DNA of 64,000 nt, from the NCBI RefSeq assembly GCF_963678635.1, contig NC_087062.1, forward strand, positions 44,098,395 to 44,162,394, given 5' to 3'. Under the pieces are notes generated by a model. That model did not search any database and was not told where the DNA came from. It saw nothing but the letters and a program-made list of their open reading frames with translations. The translations under genes and the position numbers were made by a program. This document shows, one piece after another, positions 55,081-64,000 of the stretch; the stretch's first letter is position 1; the number at the start of each line of letters is the position of its first letter. This DNA comes from Symsagittifera roscoffensis. Its lineage: Eukaryota; Xenacoelomorpha; Acoela; Convolutidae.

Positions 55081-57475
55081 TAAAACATTATCCAAAAACT
55101 AATATCATTTAAAATTTTAACAATTAGAATAATCTAAATCCATAACTTCTACTTAAAACTAAATCCTTTAAAAAAATTTCTTCTCAAGGCTTATCCTTGC
55201 CTTTTGAAAAACAAAAATTTTTTTAAAAACAGAATATCAAGACTTTACTTGGATCTTCAATTTCACTCTAAATAAAGTTTTATTTCAATCAAGACTTTCC
55301 TTGGATCAAACAGACTTACTTTGTTCTCTGCAACTCATAATTTAAACTATGAGAAAGCTACCTCTGGCTTAAACTCAATAATGCGAACAAAATATAACTT
55401 AAATCTGTTATCGTGAACAAAATAATTATTGAGTAGAGTTTTTGTCCAATTCTTAAATCAAAGCATTAAGCATTTTGCCTTTAATTACACCAAAAAACGG
55501 CTCGGAAAAGATAGAAATTTTAAACATGAGAGGAAAGGTGCAAAGAGCTTATGGGCAACTAAAAATTGCTAAATTGGGATGAGTTTTGCTCACTTATTTG
55601 ACAGTTTTCTGTTAGCGCAGAGTAAACGTACCAAAATGGTTGGCACAGAAATTTTTCCGAGCCAAATTGAGGCAAACTTTCCTTCAACTAGTATATACGT
55701 AGGTTTCAGTAGATATGATTTTAAGTAGATATCTCTAAGTTAGCATTGGGCATGCGGAAGGTTGTCTGGCTGAGTTCACACTGAGAACCAGCAATAAAAA
55801 ATGGAAAAAAAACAGCGATCGACATTTTCCGATTTTTCGATTTTCCTTGCCGCATGAGCCAACTTTGTCGATAGATTATCGCTAACTTGGCTGAATTTCA
55901 GCGATGAGACAGCCATAAGAAATCTATCAAAATGAGCAAAGATAGTGAACTACCGGGGTTCGATCCCGAAACCATCAGCTAAGTAGACCTGAGACCTGTT
56001 TGCTACTTATGCTCCTCCAAGCCTTAGACATTTACAAATTATAGGGTTTATAACCTCACACTGTCATTTGGAAGCTATTAGAATTAGTTAAAATCTCTTG
56101 ATTTTCTACGCAATCATTGCTGAAATAGCTCTAAAATATCGCAAGTTTGAAAATATGCAAAAACTTTGAATTATACATGAATCAGCGCTGAAACATAGCG
56201 ATTACTGGAATACAAAAAAAGCGATAATTAACAATGGCGGGCTTCAATCCGGGTGGATGCCGTGTTGTTTGGATTATTTTGGACAAAATCTATTTTTTGG
56301 GTATTTCCATCAATATTTTTGATCAAACAACTTTATACAACCAAAAGACAGTCGGCACAATCAGTGCCTTGTCCTGGCACAAGCAGTCGTTTTTCAAATT
56401 AAGATCAATTTTCAAATTAAGGGTGGTGCACGACAAGGAAATTGAAGATTTTCAAATTGAGGACAGTTATTTTTCCAACCATCTATTACGCATTAAGCTA
56501 TTTTGAGATACAATTGATTTTTAATTTTGGTTTACAAAAAATATTCAAAACACTTAAACTCCCTTCTGTCATTCTAAAAATTTCATTTTTGATTTATTGG
56601 GCATTCGTGCAAGTTTTTTTTTCAAATCACGCAATTCTTTTGCAATCAAAATGATTTTTAATTCAATTGAAAATATCTCTCGCAGCCGTAGATCTAATAA
56701 ATCTTCAATTTATGTGGATGTAAACAATTGAGAAACACCATCAAAAATAAGTTTACCTTTGAGCAGCTAACAAAATACAAAAAGGATTGCGCCAATCAGG
56801 GAGAACCGCTGAATGTTCCGACTGCCTTTTAAGGTCTATGGATTAACAAAAAAATGAAAATATTAGATGCAGTAAAATAAAACGAATTTTTTTTTAATAT
56901 TGAGAAGTTTTGTGAAAATCATCCTCCCACTATGATGAATTTTGCTCATAATAACAAATCAATTATGGCAAAAAAGCTACATTCAACCATTTTTTTAAAA
57001 CAGATTGAATCTCCGCTTGGGCGTTAATAGCGCGAAATATATCGCGCATTAATTGTCCCAAGCTGGTTAAATTGGCAATATCCAATGCCTCATAACTTGA
57101 CAAAAAAGATCACAGGTAAAATATCTTCTCCAATTAAAGCTCAGAACAAGAAAACATTTTGGATGATATTTAAAAATTCGTTCAAAAATGACTAGATAAA
57201 AATTGGAATATTGTCTAAAAAACCACCCGAACACAAATATTTCGTTACTTTCGTTACAAAAATCGGAATAATAATAACTAAAAAATCAAGTAGAAAAAAC
57301 TTCATAATCAGAAACGTTCAAGAAAACGGCCTTGAGTAGCAAATAAGAAGCTCCGCTCAACAAAATAACTCAATCTGGAGTGTGAAAAAAAAACGGACTA
57401 TGTTAAGACATGCCTCAAAACTTTTCATAGATTGTCAAAAGATAGTTTACCTCCGATCATCTTTGTAAAATCGGA
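55081..57475. other. AT-rich non-coding stretch
   Basis: I see no supported gene. A box B-like TTCGATCCC sits at 55959-55967 on the plus strand inside a 17-base hairpin-like run, without a matching tRNA body. The plus frames at 56234-56506 and 56442-56654 have no domain and typical background composition. Confidence 0.45.
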
Positions 57476-57479
57476 GTGT

Positions 57480-57775
57480 TTGAAAAATGCTATTTTAGCC
57501 ATCCTCTTGACTAATTTATGTGCATTTCGAAAAATTAATTTTTAATGCGGAAAACGTACCGCAAAATATTCATGCGTGGCGATTTATCCCGCACAACAAA
57601 AACGTTCAAACTGAATTGAGGCAAGCTAATTGGTCGTGTTTGCTTTGTACTAATCAAACACTACGCTTGATTTTTGATATTGTTCAAAACTTTCCTAAAA
57701 ACTACTCGATATAGATTAAGAGGCAGTCGGAAAATTCAGGGCTTTGCCCTGATATGCAATCAATGTTCCCGGGTC
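57480..57775 (+). repeat. Dispersed repeat, copy 1
   Basis: Shares TTCATGCGTGGC...TTATCCCGCACAACAAAA, GAATTGA.GC..GCTAATTGGTCGT, AAAACTA.TCGATAT and GCCCTGA.AT with 63060-63360, in the same order and orientation and about 5.6 kb apart. No frame is common to both copies. Confidence 0.65.
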
Positions 57776-57779
57776 GAGG

Positions 57780-58420
57780 TGCTCATTTTAGGTTTCAACT
57801 GTCTCGGCCAAAAATCGTAATGTTTTGACCATTTGGACCAAAGTTCGGTATGGTCAGACCGTCTCGACCAAAATTTGGTATCTTTCGACCGTGCTCGGCC
57901 AAAACAAATAAGCTCGACCGCGCTCAAACCAAACAAGATATGTTTTCGCCGAGCTCGACCAAAAAAAGTGCTCGATCGGGATCGACCCAAGCAAGATATT
58001 TTTTGACCGTGTTCGACTGAATTTGGGTATGTATCGACTTTCAAGAACCTGAGTAATTCAAATTTAAGCTTTATAAATTATGCTTTTCGGGTAACAACTC
58101 ATGATGCTTTCTTATCAGAATGAATTCATTAGACTTATTTTCAATTCAAATGCTTTGCAGAGATGAACCATTTTTCAGCTATTTTTAAAATCTTTTGGAG
58201 TACTGGTTGGCAATTTGAGCCAAAAATGTTGATAATTTGTTGATATTTGAAAAATATTTTCTCTTTGACTCCGAATTACCGCGGGTCAATCGGTATGTTT
58301 CGACCGTGCTCGACTGTGCTCGAGGTATGTTTCGAATTTGTGCTCGACCCAAAGCCACGTCTCGATACTTCTTTTTCACTTGAGCACTGACATATACTCG
58401 ACTTTGAAAGTCGAAACATA
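57780..58420. repeat. Degenerate TCGACC minisatellite
   Basis: Units of roughly 34-38 bases built on TCGACCGTGCTCGACCAAA...GGTATGTTT recur about seven times at 57780-58035, and again after a 240-base break at 58280-58420. A 94-codon minus frame reads through the units as a FGRARSK-like peptide repeat; I take it as a by-product. Confidence 0.65.
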
Positions 58421-58499
58421 AAGCGAGCACGTCGACCCGGGTTGTTTGAATGTGTGTTTCTTTGTCGTATACTTTCCGCCTCTTATATTTCTTATGTTT

Positions 58500-59250
58500 C
58501 CTAGTCACGTCAGCTCATGATTGTGATGTTCGATATTAGTACATGGTAGGCATATGAGGTCCCCAAATAATTAGTCAACCAAATAGAAAAGGATGCAGTC
58601 GTGTGAGCGTTTTACATGTATAATTCAAATCATTGCTCACTGAAGTAAGTAGCTCTGGCATTTAATGTTTGTTCCACTTGGCGCATCTCGAAATTTAAAA
58701 TCTGATATGAAAATCAAAAATTAAAATAGTTTTCAGCTTTAAAAAGTAGTGTATTAGAGCTTTAGTTCCAATGAACGACTCGTCAATGCAGATTCTCGTC
58801 AATTTTATGTTTTTACCAGTTACAAATCTGTTCTTTCAACTCTTTGGCAACTTAGAAATGCTGATATTGTTGTCACACTCTGTTGTCACACAGGATAGAA
58901 TTTGGCTGCCCTTGTCGGGCAATAGTGAGTTGAGTCCTAGAGACGAATGCACTTTGGAAAATAGGAAACTTTTGTCAGTTAATGTTCACGTTTTACGATT
59001 TGGAAATAAAAAACATCTTCTTTTCAAACATCTTCTCAAAATTCAACGGCAACCTAATTGATCCAAAATAGTCTTCTCCAATCTTCAAAAAGAGTTTATT
59101 CTCGCAGAAAATGGAAAAGTGATAGTTTGGTTTCGTGCAGTAGCGCAGTTTTGGCATTTCTTGCAAAATTGTATCTTCGTCAAAATATTGCTGCGACCCC
59201 GTACCCTGGAGGTTTTCTGTGCAAGACCTGACATTCTTTTCTTCTTACCT
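58500..59250. other. Non-coding stretch with one unsupported frame
   Basis: A 96-codon plus frame at 58771-59061 starts with a hydrophobic run (VNFMFLPVTNLFFQLFG) but has no domain, splice context or compositional shift. Nothing else is seen. Confidence 0.4.
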
Positions 59251-59257
59251 AAGTTGA

Positions 59258-59903
59258 TTGTCAGATCTGAATTTATTTATTTCAGATCAAGATAAAAATT
59301 TCAAAAATTTCAGATCTGAAAATTGGATCTGAAATAGAAAATTTCAGAACTGAAATAAACTTGAAAAACTAAATTTCAGATCTGAAATTAGATCTGAGAA
59401 GCCTTTTGTTGATTATAATTTATGCATTTCAAGAGATCATTTGAGTTTTCATTTTTGACGTTTCTGCAATACACAATTATATTTCACTTAACTAGCGGTA
59501 AAAAAAACTTCCGAGTAATTTCACGAATTTTTTTTTCTTTCGAAGTAAATTTCTTGTTCAATTCTGTTAAAATCTTTTCAAAAATTGCTCGAACACCTAT
59601 CAAGTTTTTTGTTCTAATGCGCTACTTAAGCGTTTGCAATTTTTTTCCCATGCTTGAGGATACATTTTATGGCAGTTTCACCTCTGAGACTTTGATGAGA
59701 ACCTACTAGTAGCTAGCAGAAGCTACCAAATACTAAAAAATCAACAATAGCAAAAAGGGTGTCACAGTCATTGATTTTTCAGATCTGAAATAACCAAAAA
59801 AAAATTTCAGATCTGAAATAGATTTTTTCAGATCTGAAATAACCCATTCCTAAAGTATCCAAGCGTTATTTTAAAATTTCATAACCCATTTCAGATCTGA
59901 AAC
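59258..59903. repeat. Clusters of the palindrome TTTCAGATCTGAAA
   Basis: Perfect copies at 59308-59321, 59374-59387, 59777-59790, 59804-59817, 59826-59839 and 59889-59902, plus several shortened or one-base-off forms (e.g. 59260-59271) and half sites. They form two clusters on either side of a 380-base spacer. Each is a self-complementary 14-mer with a BglII core. Confidence 0.8.
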
Positions 59904-60297
59904 TTAGATCTAAAAAAGGTTATTTCAGATTTGAATTAGAATTTTTACTAGGCATGGGTGAATCACTAGTACACTTCTAGTACACATCGTTGAAGTACGC
60001 TCTGTTTCTTGTACAGGCCTAAAAAAAAACCGGCTTCGTTCTATTAAAACAAAAACAAAAAGCACTGCGCTCACTAATTTTAACAATACACTTAAAACAA
60101 GTGTTGTGGATGAATGGTTGTGGGTTGAAAATTTTAAACATTACATCCCCGCATCAAGATAATTTTTTTTCTGACCTGAAATACTTTTTAAATGTTTAAA
60201 TAAAGCAGCGATTTTCTTAAAATTTTTAAACTCTCATCCTAATTTTTATCAAAACTTAGCTAAATGTAGGCTATTTTTAGCTAGAAAAAAATCTCTT

Positions 60298-60370
60298 GGT
60301 GGGGATCGAACCCCAGACTTTTTTTTTATAGGGGGTTGTGCTAACCACTTTGCTACAACCCTTGATGCAT
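60298..60370 (-). tRNA. tRNA-like pseudogene or SINE head
   Basis: On the minus strand, GTAGCAAAGTGGTTAGC fits box A and GGGGTTCGATCCCC fits box B, followed 10 bases later by a T run (TTTTTTT) able to end pol III transcription. The anticodon arm does not pair (C run against an A run), and the acceptor stem is poor, so a working tRNA is unlikely. Confidence 0.4.
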
Positions 60371-61007
60371 ATTCATAATTTTAGCAAAATAACTCTTGTT
60401 ATAACAAGTTTTAGTTTGCATTGAATTGCTATTGTTATCGTGTATACTCGAAGCATGTTTATCTCATTGCGGTTGAGCAGTGAATTGGTTTCTGGTTATT
60501 TCTTTCCAGAAACTGTTAATTCTAAACTAGAAAAGAAATAGATCACAGAAATTGCGATAATACTAGGCTGGATAATCTATATAATGTGTCTTTCAAGAAA
60601 AACTGCCTCCGTTGGGTAATGGTCGGTATCTGGTTACTAGAGATTACTCGGCTGCACTTGTCATTCTGATTTTGATTCTCCTTACGAATCCGAAAACTGG
60701 CAAAAATGGTTAAAACGGATTTTTCTTGAGGCAATGTTTCTCGGGCTATACAAGTTAAACTCGATGTTTTTCATTAAAATTTCGCTGAATTTTGCAGAAA
60801 TTTATATGGAAACAAAGTGAATCTAAAATTTTCTTTAAAAAAAGTTTAAAAATATCAAAATCAGTGGTTATGCAGGGGGTTATGTCCAAAGATATTTCTG
60901 ATACAATTGGATTTTTGAGAAACAAAGGTTTAAAGTGATTAGCGGACGTTTATCAATTTTATTCAATGGTTGTTCCGAAGCAGTTTTTCCAAAAGTTTTT
61001 GAAAAAT

Positions 61008-61577
61008 GCCGAGGTGCTGCCATGTTATACTGATGAAAATAGTCAGTTGCCGGAACGCTACAGACCGACTAAGTTCTAAATGCAAGGTTTTTTGAGAAAA
61101 TTTTTTAGCAGGCAATATTTTTCGTTCGGAACTATAGGGATTTTAGTATCAAAAAAGTTGCAGCGATGAATCGGTAGACTACGCCAAACTCATTTTCTTA
61201 ATTGCTGATAACGTCTTTTTGCTGATTTTTAATTTTTTAAGGAAGATAAATAACTCAGTAATGCATGAGTTGCTCATTCTCAAAAAGGAAAAAATGGAAA
61301 AAATGTAACATTAAGAAACTTCTAAAAAACTATTTACCAGACCAAAAATAATTTGTTGCTGCTAATAATTAAATATCTTACATGCAACTTTTGACATAAG
61401 ATGTTACGCAAGGATCAGTACTAGAGCCGCTACTGTTGCTCATCTTCATAAATGATCTTCTTTTAGTTTGTCAAAAAAAACCAGTCATTTACGAGGATGA
61501 TTCCAAATTCTGTTTTTCAAGTAAGATCAGAAAAACTATATTAAAAAAGAAAACAAAGGGTAGAAAATTAGATTGAG
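61008..61577 (+). pseudogene. Non-LTR retrotransposon reverse transcriptase fragment
   Basis: AEVLPCYTDEN...ERYRPTKF (61008-61075) matches the A.v.P.yK...YRPIS motif, and VTQGSVLEPLLLLIFINDLL...YEDDSKF (61403-61512) matches the GVPQGSVLGPLLFLIYINDL...YADDT block that carries the two catalytic Asp. The parts lie in different frames with stops between, and the block in between is shortened. It is a dead CR1/Jockey-like LINE. Confidence 0.75.
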
Positions 61578-63055
61578 TGCACTGGTTTGACAGTCAACCT
61601 GAAAAAAAAAATGTTGAAAAGAGCTGCGGCAGAATTGTGTAAATGATAAATGATTTCAGTTGAACATTTCGTTCGAGCGATCAAGCTTCCATTTAATTCT
61701 AAAGATTCGAAATTGACAACAAACTAAGTTTCAAGTTGCATATTGATGAAGTTGTTAAATAATGGTCTTCTATCATTTTCTTCAAATTTCGTGACGTTTT
61801 TTCGATATAAAATTTTTTGAGTTTTAAGAAGTCATATGCCCAATCCATAATGCGATGTGGCTTCCTATTTACGGAAATAATTACAATTCTAACCTTCATT
61901 CACTAGTAAAACATCAAATGTGTTATACAAGCCAATTTCTTCAAATAAAAATTTGAAACAAAAACTAAAAACAAAACTGACAATGAAACCTATACTGCTT
62001 TCAAAATAAATCTGCGCGTTGTTTTCAAAAAAAATATGGAGAGTTTTCGATAATCAAACAAAAAAGATTTTAAATTAGGCGAATCTACAAAAACTTCCAC
62101 AAACCCTCAGCGAGGCGTAATATTTAGAAACAAATATAGGATATAAATCAAGGGCCGTGAACTTCTCTCTTCAATCTAGGTTAACTTAGCTTACATTTTT
62201 GTTGGTTAAATTTGGCGTGCAAAACAACTTACTCCCTCAATTATTTTTATAATTGGCAAAAAAGTAAGCGGACTTTGTTTAAATATATTTTTTGATAATG
62301 AGTATTTATTCCAACTGCTCCTTAACTGATGCTCACTCTGCGTCTCAATGAAACTGCTCTTTAAGTTTTCGAGGTGACCCACTCGATGAGATGAAACTTT
62401 TTGTGGGTCAAGCTCCAGGCATTGCTAATAGTATTTATTTGCTGTTGTAAGGTAGCTGGCAAAACCAAACTTAAACTTTAACAACTGCATCTTCTTTAGT
62501 TTTTGTAAAAATGCTTAAAATTTGTCCAAATTTTCATTGTCAGATTTGAGCTAAAGCGCAGTTTTTCTACTGCTTTCCATTGGTTTGAAAAATTGTAACG
62601 GAAGCTTTATATTCTAAGACGCATCGCTATTTCATTGGAGATTCTTGTTAGAAAGAATGTTCTACAATACCAGCAGTGGTACAAGTGTGATAGAGATGTC
62701 CCGGTTAGAACCAAGTGTGAAAGAATAATCTTAAATTACTTTAATTTTGTCAAAAATTGCAATTAAGTAACTCAAAATGTGCATGTCGGTCGCTTTAAAA
62801 CTTTTTCCCAAACGTAATTAATCTGCTTCATTCGAGCAAACTTATTTGATACTTAAATTACATCATAAAAGAACAAAAATGAACCAACTCAAAGAAAATG
62901 GAATATTTATTATCGGTGTAATTTTTAGTTCTGTCAAATTTTGCGGATAAAAAAATTGAAATAATAAATTTCAACAAAAATTTGTAATACCCCATTTAAG
63001 ATATCAACTCTCTGAGTTCAATCCTAAAAGATATTTTACCTCTTTTGTAAAGTTC
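61578..63055. other. AT-rich non-coding stretch
   Basis: No gene is supported. The 3' end of the LINE fragment should fall here but I cannot mark it. Confidence 0.4.
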
Positions 63056-63059
63056 TGGG

Positions 63060-63360
63060 GGTTTAAAAATTGCCAAATTGTTCATGTTCTGGACTAAATT
63101 ATGCGTGCTTTGAAGGGTTTATTCGTAAGGCTGAGAGCCTAACGCAATTTATTTATGCGTGGCAAATTATCCCGCACAACAAAATTTTTACAATTTGAAT
63201 TGACGCTAGCTAATTGGTCGTAATAATTTCGTACGACTCGTAATTTTACACTTAGATATTGCTCAAATATTATAGGTTTTCAATATTTTTCCCCAAAAAC
63301 TATTCGATATGAAATAAGGGACAGTCGAACATTTGCCCTGACATACGAGCAGTCTTGTTC
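63060..63360 (+). repeat. Dispersed repeat, copy 2
   Basis: Partner of 57480-57775 with the same order of shared blocks and some small insertions and deletions. Confidence 0.65.
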
Positions 63361-64000
63361 TTGCGTTTAAAATGAAATTTTGCACAAATCTTACAAAATG
63401 AACGCATCTCTTGAAATAATCTTGCAAAATGAATGCCAAGTCTTGGTTAACTTTTGCGTTTGGAATGCAGATTTTAAAAGAATTTAATGAACAAGTTGTT
63501 ACTTTATTAGTGAAAAGAGAGAAACATGCCTACGGTTACAAATAATCCCTAATAGATTGAAAACAATGTTAGTTTGGAAGAACTGCTTCTTACGGCTATC
63601 AGAAAAAAAGTTCTTTTTCCCCTTCCTCCTTCCACCTGCTATATTGTACTCATTTTCGTTTTTTTTTTCATTCAGAGGATATTGTACTTGTAAATAGTCG
63701 ATTATTTCAAGAACAGATTAAATGGCGAAAACCGGTTTAAATTGATGTGCCTAGTTGTGTTAGAAACGCCCAATCACCATGACTGCCCCAATGACCTCGC
63801 AATGCAAATCTGTCGCCGAAAAACTTCGAAAAATGCTCTTTTATTGAGCATAAAAGAGTTCTTGATGTTATTATTATGTTTTTTTACCATATAAATATTA
63901 CAAATATTACCATATAAGGTATATTGAGAATTTTTCCATATCAAACTTTACTCAGATGTTTCTACGAAGTAAATTGAAATCAATTGTTTTTTTTTGCTTG
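63361..64000. other. Non-coding right edge
   Basis: AT-rich. A short direct repeat of ATTTTGCAAAATGAATGC-like blocks occurs near 63385-63440, and ATATTACCATATAA is repeated near 63887-63917. No gene is seen. Confidence 0.4.

Noticed and set aside
55951-55967. Possible tRNA gene around the TTCGATCCC motif
   Set aside because: No cloverleaf can be drawn on either strand; only the box B core fits.
56234-56654. Overlapping plus frames of 90 and 70 codons
   Set aside because: Background composition, no domain or splice signals, and no match to any other block in the window.
57760-58044. 94-codon minus frame with a peptide repeat
   Set aside because: The repeat is in the DNA (minisatellite) and the frame is a by-product; no start context or flanking gene supports it.

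Overview
The window reads as a gene-poor, AT-rich piece of an invertebrate animal nuclear genome. Coding sequence is split by GT..AG introns, one host gene has a PDZRN/LNX-like RING-PDZ layout, and most of the rest is remains of retroelements. A 200-base run of N (28471-28670) marks a scaffold gap. A chordate such as a larvacean would fit the very short intron (51 bases) inside one retroelement and the wealth of envelope-bearing Ty3/gypsy elements, but the sequence alone does not settle the lineage.

Host genes: I support three, all on the minus strand. (1) At least five exons of a PDZRN3/PDZRN4-like E3 ubiquitin ligase run from 5852 to the left edge and probably leave the window. (2) The last exon of a membrane protein with two predicted transmembrane segments lies at 25723-26378. 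(3) A single-exon 197-residue membrane protein with the same general layout lies at 52063-52656.

Retroelements, left to right: an LTR element at 8283-13701 has two 510-base LTRs (about 97% identical by eye), a primer binding site, a gag stub, no pol, a spliced but broken envelope gene and two small extra reading frames. A decayed minus-strand Ty3/gypsy relic lies at about 14216-19190 and carries two divergent copies of the integrase region. Non-LTR endonuclease fragments lie at about 22500-22930 (minus) and 27190-27430 (plus). From 28671 to about 50040 there is a minus-strand mosaic of one Ty3/gypsy family in which gag, protease, RT, RNase H and integrase segments recur in an order that implies internal tandem duplication. 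Two inverted, divergent copies of the 5' end of an LTR-like element (about 50600-51620 and 54180-55080) bracket the 197-residue gene. A non-LTR reverse transcriptase fragment lies at 61008-61577 (plus).

The rest is AT-rich DNA with simple and complex repeats: a 190-base tandem repeat (20.1-20.7 kb), a 74-base duplication (51.75 kb), a degenerate minisatellite (57.8-58.4 kb), clusters of a 14-base palindrome (59.26-59.90 kb), a dispersed repeat present at 57.5 and 63.1 kb, and several tRNA-like box B motifs. The host genes show no functional link to one another. The retroelement genes in each block form ordinary gag-pol(-env) sets, but no set is intact.
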